This document shows, one piece after another, positions 1 through 8,063 of a stretch of DNA of 64,000 bases; positions within the stretch are counted from its first letter, which is position 1, and each line of letters begins with the position of its first letter. The stretch is from Xanthomonas theicola (GTDB lineage: Bacteria; Pseudomonadota; Gammaproteobacteria; Xanthomonadales; Xanthomonadaceae), in contig NZ_CP049017.1 in assembly GCF_014236795.1 (NCBI RefSeq), positions 2,954,001 through 3,018,000 of the forward strand. Reading direction: 5' to 3'. Below the pieces are notes generated by a model. The model searched no databases, was not told where the DNA came from, and was given only the letters and a program-made list of their open reading frames with translations. The position numbers and the translations under genes are program-made.

Positions 1-1785
1 CGCCGCGGCGTCGGGAACGATGGCCGGATCCGGCTCCACCGGCGCCGGCGGCGGCGCATGACCGCTCTTGCCGGCCGCCTGCGCCGCCAGCCACGCCTGG
101 ATGTCGTCCGGCGGTACGTCCATCAGCCGCAGCGCGCCTTCCATCACGTTGTGGAACACCGGCGCGGAGACCAGGCCGCCGTAGTACTTGGCGCCCTGCG
201 GATCGTTGATCACGATGACCGTGGCGAAGCGTGGGTTGGTCGCCGGCACCAGCCCGGCGAACAGCGCGTTGTAGTGACCGCGGATATAGCCGCCGGGGCC
301 GTTCAGGCGCGCCGTGCCGGTCTTGCCGGCGACATGGTAGCCGAGCACCGCCGCGCCCTTGGCGCCGCCCTGGGTCACCACGGTCTCCATCATCGACACC
401 ACTTCCCGGGCCACTTGCGGGCTGATCACCTCGCGCACTTCCTGGTGCTGGCCCTTGACGAAGGTCGGCTGCATCAACTTGCCGTTGTTGCCCAGTGCGG
501 TGTAGGCGGTGGCGATCTGCAGCGGCGTCACCGAAAGGCCGTAGCCATAGGACATCGTGGTCTTGGTGGTGCCGTACCAGCTCGGGCTGCCGGGATGCGA
601 CACGACGCCGGCCGATTCGCCGGGGAACCCGCTGTGCGGCGCGGCGCCGTAGCCGAACTTGCGCACCGACTGGTAGAACGCCTGGTCGTCCAGCTTGGCG
701 ACGATCTTGGCGGCGCCGATGTTGGAACTGCGCGTGATCACCCCGGTGACGTTGAGCACGCCGTTGTTGCGCGGCACGTCGCGGATCGTGTACCGCCCCA
801 GGCTCATGTAGCCGGGATTGGTGTCGATGAGCGTGTTCGGCGTGACCACCCCGACCTGCAGCGCGGTGGCCACCGTCAGCGGCTTCATCGTCGAACCCGG
901 CTCGACCAGATCGGTGACCGCGCGGTTGCGGCGCGCATCGGAATTAACCCCGCTGACCGAATTCGGGTTGTAGGTCGGCAGGTTGACCATCGCCAACACT
1001 TCGCCGCTGGCCACGTCCAGGATCACGATCGAGCCGGCCGCGGCCTTGTTGTCTTCCAGGGCCTTGCGCAGCTCCTTGTAGGCCAGGAACTGGATGCGGC
1101 GGTCGATGCTCAAGGTCAGGTCCTTGCCCGGCTGGGCCGGCTTGACCAGGTCGATGCTCTCCACGATCGCGCCCTTGCGGTCGCGGATCACCCGCTTGGA
1201 GCCGGGCTTGCCGCGCAGCCATTCGTCGAACGCCAGTTCCAGTCCTTCCTGGCCGCGGTCGTCGATGTTAGTGAAGCCGAGCACGTGCGCCATCGCTTCG
1301 CCCTGCGGATAGAAGCGGCGGAACTCGCGCTGCGAGAACACGCCCGGGATGCCCAGCGCGACCACCGCATGCGCCTTGTCCGGATTGATCCGGCGCTTGA
1401 GGTACATGAATTCCTTGTCCGTCTTCTGCGACAGCTTGGCGGCCAGTTCGTCGCTCGGCAGTTCCAGCGCCTGCGCCAGCTGCGGGATGCGATCGGGATT
1501 GCGCAGCAGTTCCTGCGGATTGGCCCAGATCGACTCCACCGGCGTGGATACCGCCAGCGGCTCGCCGTTGCGGTCGGTGATCATGCCGCGCGAAGTGGCG
1601 ATCGGCAGCTCGCGCAGATAGCGCGCCTCGCCCTGGCGCTGGTAGAAATCGCTGTTGATCAGCTGCACGTAGGCGGCGCGGCCGATCAGCGTGACCGAGC
1701 ACAGGCTCAGCGCCGCGCCAACCAGGACCAGGCGGCCGCGCAGGTTGAAGTGGCTGCGCGCGCGGTTGCGGCCGGTCTTGCTCAT
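1..1785 (-). CDS. ftsI: Peptidoglycan D,D-transpeptidase FtsI (PBP3), 3' end outside window
   Basis: Division-specific class B penicillin-binding protein that cross-links septal peptidoglycan in the periplasm. 595 codons are visible and the C-terminus runs off the left edge. An N-terminal membrane anchor (about residues 17-37) is followed by the PBP dimerisation region and the transpeptidase domain. All three active-site motifs are present: S298-T-M-K301, S353-S-N355 and K488-T-G. The ATG at 1783-1785 overlaps the end of ftsL by 4 bp, so the two are probably translationally coupled. It belongs to the mraZ-rsmH-ftsL-ftsI cluster read from the mraZ promoter. Family membership is certain; only the end is unseen. 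Confidence 0.96.
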   Translation of the reverse strand, partial: MSKTGRNRARSHFNLRGRLVLVGAALSLCSVTLIGRAAYVQLINSDFYQRQGEARYLRELPIATSRGMITDRNGEPLAVSTPVESIWANPQELLRNPDRIPQLAQALELPSDELAAKLSQKTDKEFMYLKRRINPDKAHAVVALGIPGVFSQREFRRFYPQGEAMAHVLGFTNIDDRGQEGLELAFDEWLRGKPGSKRVIRDRKGAIVESIDLVKPAQPGKDLTLSIDRRIQFLAYKELRKALEDNKAAAGSIVILDVASGEVLAMVNLPTYNPNSVSGVNSDARRNRAVTDLVEPGSTMKPLTVATALQVGVVTPNTLIDTNPGYMSLGRYTIRDVPRNNGVLNVTGVITRSSNIGAAKIVAKLDDQAFYQSVRKFGYGAAPHSGFPGESAGVVSHPGSPSWYGTTKTTMSYGYGLSVTPLQIATAYTALGNNGKLMQPTFVKGQHQEVREVISPQVAREVVSMMETVVTQGGAKGAAVLGYHVAGKTGTARLNGPGGYIRGHYNALFAGLVPATNPRFATVIVINDPQGAKYYGGLVSAPVFHNVMEGALRLMDVPPDDIQAWLAAQAAGKSGHAPPPAPVEPDPAIVPDAAA

Positions 1786-2045
1786 GGCCGCACCACCACG
1801 ATGTCGCCGGTTTCCGGAAACTTCATGCCCAGCCGCCCGCGCGCGACCTGGTCGACGCGATTGCTTTCCGCCCAGGTCGCCTGCTCCAGCTGCAGCCGGC
1901 CGAATTCGATGTTCAGTTCGTCGCGGCTGTGCTCCAGCCGCGACAGCTCGACGAACAGCTGGCGGTGGCGATGGCGCATGTACACCACGCCGATCGCCGA
2001 GGCGACGGTGCAGGCCAACAGAACGATGAGCAGCAGACGGCTCAT
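1782..2045 (-). CDS. ftsL: Cell division protein FtsL
   Basis: An 87-residue bitopic division protein, the FtsB/FtsQ partner of the divisome. A short N-terminus is followed by one membrane segment (about residues 3-22), then a periplasmic coiled-coil-like helix rich in L, E and R (about 27-60). Size, topology and position between rsmH and ftsI are diagnostic, since sequence conservation in this family is low. The ATG overlaps the rsmH stop (ATGA) and the gene end overlaps the ftsI start, so the three genes form one tightly coupled transcript. Confidence 0.93.
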   Translation of the reverse strand: MSRLLLIVLLACTVASAIGVVYMRHRHRQLFVELSRLEHSRDELNIEFGRLQLEQATWAESNRVDQVARGRLGMKFPETGDIVVVRP

Positions 2046-3139
2046 GGCGCGCTCCTTTGGAGCTGCGCCGGGACTCGGGACCCGGGACTGGGGACTCGCG
2101 AAAAGCCCGAGCCGCGCGTCGACCGATCACCGCCGCCACTGCTGCTGTTGCTTCTATCGCGTCCCGAGTCCCAGGTCCCGAGTCCCGACAATTTTTCGGC
2201 CACCCGCAGCACCGCGCTGCGCGCGCGCGGGTTGCCGGCCAGTTCGGCGGCGTCGGCCTTGATCGCGCCGCCGTGCAGTTGCAGCGCCGGCACGAACGGC
2301 TGCGCCTCGGGCAGGCGGCGGTTGCTCGGCGGGGCCTTGGCGTGGCGGTTCATGAACTGCTTGACGATGCGGTCTTCCAGCGAATGGAAGCTGATCACCG
2401 CCAGCCGGCCGCCCGGCTTGAGCTTGGCCAGCGCCGCGTCCAGCCCGGCTTGCAGGTCGGCCAGCTCGCGGTTGATGTGGATGCGGATCGCCTGGAAGCT
2501 GCGCGTGGCCGGATGGGTCTTGCCGTCGCCGCGCGGCATCACGCTGGCGATCAGCTCGGCCAGCGGCGCGGTGCGGGTCAGCGGCTGCGCGGCGCGGCGC
2601 GCCACGATCGCGCGGGCGATGCGCCGGCTCTGGCGCTCGTCGCCGTAGGTCCACAGCACGTCGGCGATGTCGCGCTCGGCGGCGCGCGCCAGCCACTGCG
2701 CGGCGCTCTCGCCGGCGTCCGGGTCCATGCGCATGTCCAGCGGGCCGTCCTTGCCGAACGAGAAACCGCGCTCGGCCACGTCCAGCTGCGGCGAGGACAC
2801 GCCCAGGTCGAACAACACCCCGTCCAGGTCGGCGGCGGCGTCCCACTGCCCCAGTTCGGCGAAGCTGCCGCGGCGGATGCTCACGCGCGCGTCGCCGCCG
2901 AACGCATGTTCGGCTTCGGCGATCGCCTCGGGGTCCTTGTCCATCACCAGCAGCCGGCCTCCCGGGCCGAGTTCGTGCAGCACCCCGCGCGCGTGTCCGC
3001 CACGCCCGAACGTGCCATCCAGATAGAGTCCGTCTTCGATCACCTGCAGCCCGTCCATGACCTGCGCGAACAACACCGGCACGTGCGCCGCCGACGGTTG
3101 CGACACCGGGAGGTGACCGGCCTGCGCCTGTCCGCGCAT
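2042..3139 (-). CDS. rsmH: 16S rRNA (cytosine1402-N4)-methyltransferase RsmH (MraW)
   Basis: SAM-dependent N4 methylation of C1402 in the ribosomal P site. RsmI, at 9081-9908 in this window, adds the 2'-O methyl to the same base. Visible features are HVPVL near the N-terminus, the SAM loop [36 protein letters not shown] and [10 protein letters not shown] chose the ATG at 3139, which has a GGGGTG ribosome site. A GTG at 3157 overlapping the mraZ stop is the alternative and would add six residues. Odd point: after the usual end (LRVAEKL) about 45 extra residues follow, rich in S, G, R and P, and encoded by a dispersed GGGACTCGGGA repeat (2070-2192). This tail is very probably not functional. 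Confidence 0.95.
   Translation of the reverse strand: MRGQAQAGHLPVSQPSAAHVPVLFAQVMDGLQVIEDGLYLDGTFGRGGHARGVLHELGPGGRLLVMDKDPEAIAEAEHAFGGDARVSIRRGSFAELGQWDAAADLDGVLFDLGVSSPQLDVAERGFSFGKDGPLDMRMDPDAGESAAQWLARAAERDIADVLWTYGDERQSRRIARAIVARRAAQPLTRTAPLAELIASVMPRGDGKTHPATRSFQAIRIHINRELADLQAGLDAALAKLKPGGRLAVISFHSLEDRIVKQFMNRHAKAPPSNRRLPEAQPFVPALQLHGGAIKADAAELAGNPRARSAVLRVAEKLSGLGTWDSGRDRSNSSSGGGDRSTRGSGFSRVPSPGSRVPAQLQRSAP
2070..2192. repeat. Dispersed GGGACTCGGGA hairpin repeat, copy 1
   Basis: Tandem GGGACTCGGGA-like units in the left arm (about 2070-2098) face the complementary tcccgagtccc units in the right arm (about 2158-2188), so the whole can fold into a long hairpin. The interior is unique. 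It lies inside the 3' end of rsmH, is translated, and provides the extra C-terminal tail. Other copies are at 4681, 5503, 17992, 29510 and 33984. Confidence 0.85.
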
Positions 3140-3153
3140 CCGGACACCCCGGC

Positions 3154-3600
3154 TCACAACTTCAGATCGAGCAATCCATCGCCCAGATCCTGGTCAGACA
3201 ACGTCTGCTGGATCAGTGCGCGATGAGCCTGCTCGCTCCACAGTTCGAACTTGTCGCCCATGCCCAACAGCACAGCGCGCTTTTCAACGCCCACCGCGGC
3301 GCGATGGCTCGGCGGAATGGTGATGCGGCTGTTGGCGTCCAGCTCCAGCGCGGCCGAGGAACCCACCAGCTTCTGCTGCAGCACCCGCACCACGCGCTGG
3401 GTGTTGGGCTTGGCCATGACGTCGTCACGGACCCGCTCCCACTCCTTCTCCGCGTATAGCCACAGGCATCCGGCCTCGAACGGGTTGTAGGTCAGCACCA
3501 GCCGATTGCCGCTCGCACGCGCGACGAGGTCGCGGTACGCGGTGGGAACCGCCATACGCCCCTTGTCGTCCACTGTGATTGCGGTCTCGCCCTGGAACAC
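3154..3600 (-). CDS. mraZ: Transcriptional regulator MraZ
   Basis: SpoVT/AbrB-like regulator of the division and cell wall cluster, 148 residues. [18 protein letters not shown] and a second AbrB-like half with [14 protein letters not shown] are visible, giving the two tandem MraZ domains. I chose the GTG at 3598-3600, giving V/M-FQGE, because AAAGGTG lies about 8 nt upstream. A TTG further upstream would add six residues untypical of the family. First gene of the cluster. Family members repress their own promoter through repeated TGGG-type boxes, and such boxes are visible at 3650-3685. The stop overlaps the alternative GTG of rsmH. Confidence 0.95.
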   Translation of the reverse strand: MFQGETAITVDDKGRMAVPTAYRDLVARASGNRLVLTYNPFEAGCLWLYAEKEWERVRDDVMAKPNTQRVVRVLQQKLVGSSAALELDANSRITIPPSHRAAVGVEKRAVLLGMGDKFELWSEQAHRALIQQTLSDQDLGDGLLDLKL

Positions 3601-3649
3601 GACGCCTACACCTTTCAAAATCCGCCTGGGCGGTTATTGAACCATGAAA

Positions 3650-3685
3650 AACCACAAAAAACCCGGTTTTCCCTCAGATACCCAC
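3650..3685 (-). promoter_or_regulatory. Putative MraZ operator (GGG repeats, about 10-bp period)
   Basis: Read on the minus strand, GTGGG, GAGGG and CGGG are separated by 5 and 4-5 nt, with a weaker GTGG one turn later. This is the layout known for MraZ boxes (TGGG-type boxes with 5-nt spacers). The site lies just downstream of and overlapping the -10, with the mraZ start about 50 nt further on. Confidence 0.6.
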
Positions 3686-3711
3686 CTTAGCAGCGCGCGA
3701 AAGGTTGTCAA
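3684..3711 (-). promoter_or_regulatory. Putative sigma70 promoter of mraZ
   Basis: On the minus strand TTGACA (3706-3711) is followed by a 16-nt spacer and TAAGGT (3684-3689). The -35 is a perfect consensus. The -10 partly overlaps the putative MraZ operator, which suits autorepression. Confidence 0.6.
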
Positions 3712-3927
3712 CAACTTTGCGAGCGATAAATCGCCAGCCACATCAACGGCTTGCACCATTCTTTAGAGACTTGTTCAAACCTTATCCACAAGTTGCTGTT
3801 TCGTCTCATATTTTGAGATTGAGCGGAAATTCAGCCCTGTGCACAAGGCGTTAAGACGGCGGCCAGTCGCCGCGTCCACCGCCGACCGGCTCGCACACCA
3901 CTGCGCAAAACCGCACAATCGCGCCCT

Positions 3928-4716
3928 ATGTGCCTGGTCGCCCTCGCCCTCCAATCGCACCCGCGCTGGCGCCTGCTGCTGGTCGGCAACCGCGACGAAT
4001 TCCACGCCCGTCCGACCGCGCCGCTGCAGCGCTGGCCGGCCCCGGCACAGCGCGTGCTGGCCGGGCGCGACCTGCGTTCCGGCGGCAGTTGGGTGGGCCT
4101 GGACGACGCCGGCCGCTGCACGGTGGTGACCAACGTGCGCGACCCGCTGGCGTCGATGTCCGGCGCCTCGCGGGGCGCGCTGGTCGCCGACTACCTGGCC
4201 GGTGCCGCGCCGGCGGCCGCGTTCGCCGAGGCCCTGGCGACGCGCGCCGACGCCTACCCGCCGTTCAACCTGCTGCTGGCCGACGCCGACGGTGCCGAAT
4301 ACCTGGGCAACCACCCGCTTGCCCGGCGGCGCCTGGGCCGCGGCATCCACGGCATGTCCAATGGGGCACTGGACGCGCCCTGGCCGAAGACCGTGCGCCT
4401 GTGCGAAGCGCTGGCAGGCTGGATCGCCGCGGGCGACGAAGACCTGACCGTGCTGTGGCGCGCGTTGGCCGACGAGACCATCGCCGCCGAGGCGCAGCTG
4501 CCCGACACCGGCGTGGGCCTGGCGCTGGAGCGGCGCCTGTCGCCGGCCTTCATCCGCGGCCACGACTACGGCACCCGCGCCAGCACCATCGTCGCGGTGG
4601 ACGGCGGCGGACGCGGCTGGATCCACGAGCGCCGTTTCGGCGTCGATGGGGTGTTCTTGGGGGAGACGCGGCTGAAGGTGCTCGGGACTGGGGACCCGGG
4701 ACTCGGGACCCGGTAA
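3928..4716 (+). CDS. NRDE (TANGO2) family protein
   Basis: 262-residue protein that starts MCLV and has the name-giving N21-R-D-E24 motif followed by the family signatures GRDLRSGGSW, NVRDP and SRG. It aligns along its length with the NRDE/TANGO2 family, whose biochemical role is unsettled (haem or acyl-CoA handling has been proposed for eukaryotic members). Oriented opposite to mraZ, with the mraZ control region between them. Odd point: the last ten or so residues (GTGDPGLGTR) come from a dispersed repeat copy (4681-4775) that also supplies the stop codon, so the native C-terminus may have been replaced. Function is not inferred further. Confidence 0.9.
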   Translation: MCLVALALQSHPRWRLLLVGNRDEFHARPTAPLQRWPAPAQRVLAGRDLRSGGSWVGLDDAGRCTVVTNVRDPLASMSGASRGALVADYLAGAAPAAAFAEALATRADAYPPFNLLLADADGAEYLGNHPLARRRLGRGIHGMSNGALDAPWPKTVRLCEALAGWIAAGDEDLTVLWRALADETIAAEAQLPDTGVGLALERRLSPAFIRGHDYGTRASTIVAVDGGGRGWIHERRFGVDGVFLGETRLKVLGTGDPGLGTR

Positions 4717-4775
4717 GAGCGAAAGCAAAAGCGAGCCGCGGCATTCCCGGCTTTTCCGAGTCCCCAGTCCCGCTC
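4681..4775. repeat. Dispersed GGGACTCGGGA hairpin repeat, copy 2
   Basis: Left arm 4681-4713 (ctcgggactggggacccggg and further units), unique centre containing gcgaaagcaaaagcgag, right arm 4755-4772 (ccgagtccccagtcccg). It encodes the C-terminal tail and stop of the NRDE-family gene. Confidence 0.85.
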
Positions 4776-4887
4776 TGTACTGCATCTTGAGCAAAGCCCC
4801 CTTTGGTAAAGGGGGCGCGGCGAAGCCGCGGGGATTTGGCAGGCCAAGGGCCTGGGGCCCAAACTTCTGCTGCGCGAAAGTTTGGGG

Positions 4888-4914
4888 CTTTTTTCGCGCT
4901 GCGCGCGAAAAAAG
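4888..4914. terminator. Bidirectional hairpin, likely rnpB terminator
   Basis: cttttttcgcgc and gcgcgaaaaaag form a near-perfect palindrome with T runs on either strand, just downstream of the rnpB 3' end. A second stem (CCAAACTT/AAGTTTGG) lies next to it at about 4859-4886. It probably terminates rnpB leftward and may also end rightward transcription from the NRDE gene. Confidence 0.6.
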
Positions 4915-4924
4915 CGGCGGAGCC

Positions 4925-5284
4925 GGCCGATAAGCCGGGTTCTGTCGTGGGCAGTCATTCTTCTAGGCGCCGCGTCGCCGCGGCGCTCGAGCAACCTACC
5001 CGGACCCGACGCGGGCAGCGCCATGAGGTCCCTATTTGGTCTTGCTCCAGGTGGGGTTTGCCGTGCCGGTCCGTTACCGGACTCGCGGTGCGCTCTTACC
5101 GCACCATTTCACCCTTACCGGCCTGCTTGCGCAGACGTAGGCGGTATCTTTCTGTTGCACTTTCCGTCGGCTCGCGCCGCCCAGGCGTTACCTGGCACCT
5201 TGCCCTGTGGAGCCCGGACTTTCCTCGGCACCCCGCCGCACCGAAATGCACCGGGACGACGCGACTGCCTAGCCGACTCCGCCG
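4925..5284 (-). ncRNA. rnpB: RNase P RNA, bacterial class A
   Basis: Catalytic RNA that removes 5' leaders from pre-tRNAs. On the minus strand it begins GGAGTCGGCTAGGCAGTCGC and carries the universally conserved GAGGAAAGTCCGGGCTCC block, then CAGGGCAAGGTGCCAGGTAA, an ACAGAAAGATACCGCC-like segment, and near the 3' end CAGAACCCGGCTTATCGGCC, which pairs with the 5' end. The ends are estimated to within about 5-10 nt. No protein-coding pressure is seen in the region. Confidence 0.95.
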
Positions 5285-5502
5285 CGCGCATTGTTGCACG
5301 TTTCCATTCAGAAACCCAGGCCATCACCCTCTCCGGACGCGAGCAATACGCGCGCAAAACGGCTTTTTAAACACCATTCGACGGCGTTCCGCCGTCTCCA
5401 CAAACTGGCGGCCATCGGCCACAGATCGCAACTTAGAACTTATCCGTAAATTGTATCGACCCGGACCGGTCCCTTGCGGAGCGCGATAATGGCCGCGGCG
5501 AG

Positions 5503-5540
5503 CGGGACTCGGGACTCGGGACCGGGGACCCGGAAAAGCG
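5503..5540. repeat. Dispersed GGGACTCGGGA repeat, copy 3 (half element)
   Basis: Only the left arm is present (gggactcgggactcgggacc and two further units). No complementary right arm follows. It lies upstream of the gamma-carbonic anhydrase fragment and inside the IS-bounded unit 5437-6596. Confidence 0.75.
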
Positions 5541-5643
5541 GGGGAGCCGTTGGTCCGGGTCGTGCGGGTCCTTGATGGGCAGGCGCTATCATCGGCGCGC
5601 GCGGCGATCTGGCGCATGCCCGGCCCGATCGCCGGAGACTGCC

Positions 5644-5739
5644 GTGAACCCGATCCGCCCGTTCCTTGACAAGACGCCGCAGCTGGGCGCACGCGTCTAC
5701 GTGGACCCGGCCTGCACCGTCATCGGCGACGTGGTCCTG
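5644..5739 (+). pseudogene. Gamma-carbonic anhydrase family protein, 5' fragment only
   Basis: From a GTG at 5644, 32 codons encode the typical start of a YrdA/PaaY-type gamma-carbonic anhydrase: N-P-I-R-P-F-L-D, then GARVYVDPACTVIGDV, the first left-handed beta-helix turn. After GDVVL the reading frame runs into antisense transposase sequence (about 5740), so the zinc-binding histidines and all remaining hexapeptide turns are missing. It cannot make an active enzyme. Confidence 0.75.
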
Positions 5740-6531
5740 ATGGTTGAGAGCGACGACGCTGCGCTCGAGCTTCTCGTACCGAACGAGCAGCTTGCCGGAG
5801 CGGTTGAACCCGCCATGGCAGACCTCGCCCCCCGCCGTCGGGCCTTTTTCTTCGGGTCACCCCGCTTGTCATCGGCCGCTTTGCGGCGATCGAGGACATG
5901 GGGAATGTCGCCGTGGCGCTCGATGGTGCGCAGATGCGGCACGCCGCGGTCGCCCGCGTCGGCGCACGGATGCTTGTTTGGCCGATGCGGCCGATCCTTG
6001 CGCCTGACGGCGATGGCGCCGAGGACGCCATCAAGCGCCTTGCCGTCATGAACGTTGGCCCCGCTCACCACGAGCGACAACCCGACGCCACGCCCGGCCA
6101 CCCGCAGCTGTCGCTTGCTGCCCGTTTTTCCCCCGATCCATCCGATTCGGGCCGACGGTTTCTTGAGCCAATGGCGCCTTCATCATCGCGCCGTCGACGC
6201 CCTGCCAGCGCCAGGCAATGCCCGCCATCTGGTCGTACTCGGCCAGCCCTTTCCACAACGCGTCGAAGAAGCCCGCCGCCGCCCACTCCAGGAAGCGTTG
6301 GTGGATGGCACTTGCGCTACCCAAGCGCTCCTTGGGCAGCGCTTTCCACTGGCCGCCGGTGCGCAGCCCATGGACGACGGCCTCCAACACCTGCCGCGCC
6401 GGCTTCGGTGGTCGGCCCGCTCCTGGCTTGCGACCAGATACCCGGTGCGCCGCCAAGCGCAGCGGCATCAGCGGCTCAACCCGTTCCCAGACGTCATCGG
6501 CCACGACCCACGATTCGACGCGCTTAGCCAT
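5740..6531 (-). pseudogene. IS5-family transposase, frameshifted and 3'-truncated
   Basis: The ATG at 6531 opens a 161-codon frame with the helix-turn-helix N-terminal half of IS427-type transposases (DVWERVEPLMP, GRKPGAGRPPKP, WKALPKE). The DDE region continues after a frameshift near 6050-6100 (LSLVVSGANVHD, KHPCADAGDRG, RDPKKKAR). A second shift near 5830 leads into FNRSGKLLVRYEKLE. The gene stops at about 5740, lacking the usual C-terminal 20-25 residues. Two shifts and the truncation make it inactive. Confidence 0.8.
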
Positions 6532-6622
6532 GGTCCCGATCCGCCGCCGCGTTCTCTGCGGCTCGGATCAGGAGTTTAATAACTTACGGATAAGTTCTTA
6601 GGGAGGATTACCGAGTCGCAGC

Positions 6623-7651
6623 CTATTTAGCCGCCGCCGCCGTCTGATACAGGTTACTGATCGCTGACGTCCACTGCGGACCGAACGAGGAGTGGATGAA
6701 CTGCTTGTAGGCAAACGAGGTCATGCCGACCTCGACGTCCCGCACGGGATCCTCGTCCGTCGAGACCCAGGGTGAGCCGCTGACGCCGGAGCGTGCGTCC
6801 CACTCCAGGCCCTCGATGGCGTAGTCCTTGTTCATCCACGGGTTCGGCTCTGCGGTGCTGGTCACGCTGACAGGCTTGTTCGCATCGGCACCGGGGTCGG
6901 TGTTGTAGCCGGTCGCCCGATATTCGTTGTCGTCCTGCTGACCGGCAAAGAGAACGCCAGACGCCCCGACAGTGCTCGACAGCGTCGCGCCGGACTGCCT
7001 CAGTGCCAGGGGGGCCTGCACCTGGAAGAACGCCGTGTCATAGTCGACGGCTCGGCCCACGACCCAATCTTTATCGGCCGTGATGGTCGTCGCGGCCCAC
7101 ACCCCATAGGGGGCGGTGCCGTTGTAGCCGGGCACGAACACCAATTTTGACACGACCGTACCCGGTAGGGCGGAGACGCAGCGCCCGGAAGTGGCGACGA
7201 CGTTCCCGGAGTCGGAGACGACCGCGTTGCCAGTGCAGCGCTGGTCTATGCCGTTCGCCCGAAAGAAGACCACGCCGAGGTGACCAGCGGCGGAGAACCC
7301 GGGAACCGGCACGGACGGATCCGTCTTCGGCGCCGCCACCGCACCTGTCACTATCTTCCATTCTGCGCCCGGGTTTTTACCAAGGACCACGGCTAAATTC
7401 TGTGTCTGGGGCGGGTCGCCGTCGTCCGGGTTGGCATCGACGAACGATGCGGAAACCGCGGCGCGCATCCGTGTGGGTGTCCAGTAGGAAGCGTTCTTAT
7501 CTCGCTGAGCAGTCGGAACGACGTACTGCACGATGGCCCCGTCGGAGAGATTGATCGATTCGGCGCTTGCAGGCACGTCGGTAATGGCCAACATTATGAG
7601 GGCGGCGCAGGGCGTGCTCATGATGAGCGTGGTTCGTGGCAGATGTGCCAT
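6623..7651 (-). CDS. Secreted trypsin/V8-like serine protease homologue with His-to-Arg substitution
   Basis: 342-residue protein with an N-terminal export signal (hydrophobic about residues 9-28, ending PASA) and a GAGAGG ribosome site. It resembles the S1/V8-like secreted serine peptidases of bacteria. The serine motif is GVSGSPWV (S291) and an Asp region DYDTAFF (D203/D205) is present. The position that should be the catalytic His (usual T-A-G/A-H-C) reads TSGRC with R157. CAC to CGC is a one-base change. Cys pairs near 144 and 158 are kept. Either a pseudoenzyme or a recently inactivated protease; misalignment of the triad is possible. It is an isolated gene between IS remnants, so horizontal gain is likely. 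Confidence 0.7.
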   Translation of the reverse strand: MAHLPRTTLIMSTPCAALIMLAITDVPASAESINLSDGAIVQYVVPTAQRDKNASYWTPTRMRAAVSASFVDANPDDGDPPQTQNLAVVLGKNPGAEWKIVTGAVAAPKTDPSVPVPGFSAAGHLGVVFFRANGIDQRCTGNAVVSDSGNVVATSGRCVSALPGTVVSKLVFVPGYNGTAPYGVWAATTITADKDWVVGRAVDYDTAFFQVQAPLALRQSGATLSSTVGASGVLFAGQQDDNEYRATGYNTDPGADANKPVSVTSTAEPNPWMNKDYAIEGLEWDARSGVSGSPWVSTDEDPVRDVEVGMTSFAYKQFIHSSFGPQWTSAISNLYQTAAAAK

Positions 7652-7932
7652 GGCGTTTCTTACCTCTCTGTCTTGGCCGGGAGCCGAATGCTCGCCAGCG
7701 AATTAAGATTCTCTCGAGGGAGAGACCATTTTGTGCCGGATGAGTCCGGATTGAAGTTGACGGGTGCCACGCCGCCAATTTGACAGATCCACCTGCGAAG
7801 CGGACTGCACGACGCGAAGTCTTCTAATCATTGGCGAATGCGCTCGCTGCAGGGGGGGCAGTCGACACCTGAATCCGTCCCGCGAGCGCGGACGCCAGGC
7901 AGCGATACTTTCATCGCGCCCTGGAGGTTCTC

Positions 7933-8062
7933 ATGCAACGTATGACCCATCGCCGTTTCACCGACGACTTCGAGGCTCAAGCTGTCGCCCTGGCCGAGTC
8001 GATCGGGCCACAACTGGACATGTCGGCCGACACACTGGCCAATTGGCTGGGTGCATCCCCGA
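7933..8062 (+). pseudogene. IS3-family OrfA fragment
   Basis: From the ATG at 7933 about 43 codons match the start of IS3-type OrfA: MTHRRFTDDFEAQAVALAES, then LDMSADTLANWL, the end of the helix-turn-helix. An expected short alanine/arginine segment before LDMS is missing, and the frame ends where the next IS begins (8064). Dead remnant. Confidence 0.65.
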
Positions 8063-8063
8063 C

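Larger units (their letters stand above)
5437..6596 (-). mobile_element. IS5-family-like unit with terminal inverted repeats and a host gene fragment inside
   Basis: AACTTATCCGTAA at 5437-5449 is exactly inverted as TTACGGATAAGTT at 6584-6596. CTTAG stands directly outside each end (5432-5436 and 6597-6601), which looks like a target-site duplication; TTAG fits the YTAR preference of IS5-type elements. The right part (5740-6531) is a frameshifted IS5-type transposase read leftward. The left part (5450-5739) is not IS sequence: it holds a half repeat and the start of a gamma-carbonic anhydrase gene. Either the IS captured host DNA or two insertions recombined. Confidence 0.6.

Noticed and set aside
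58..2262. A 734-codon plus-strand open frame opposite ftsI and ftsL
   Set aside because: Its product is Arg/His/Ala-rich and matches nothing. The minus strand carries the complete FtsI active-site motifs, so this is a GC-driven antisense shadow.
5572..6051. A 159-codon frame that begins like a gamma-carbonic anhydrase
   Set aside because: Only the first part from the GTG at 5644 to about 5739 is carbonic anhydrase. The rest is antisense to the transposase, so it is reported as a fragment.
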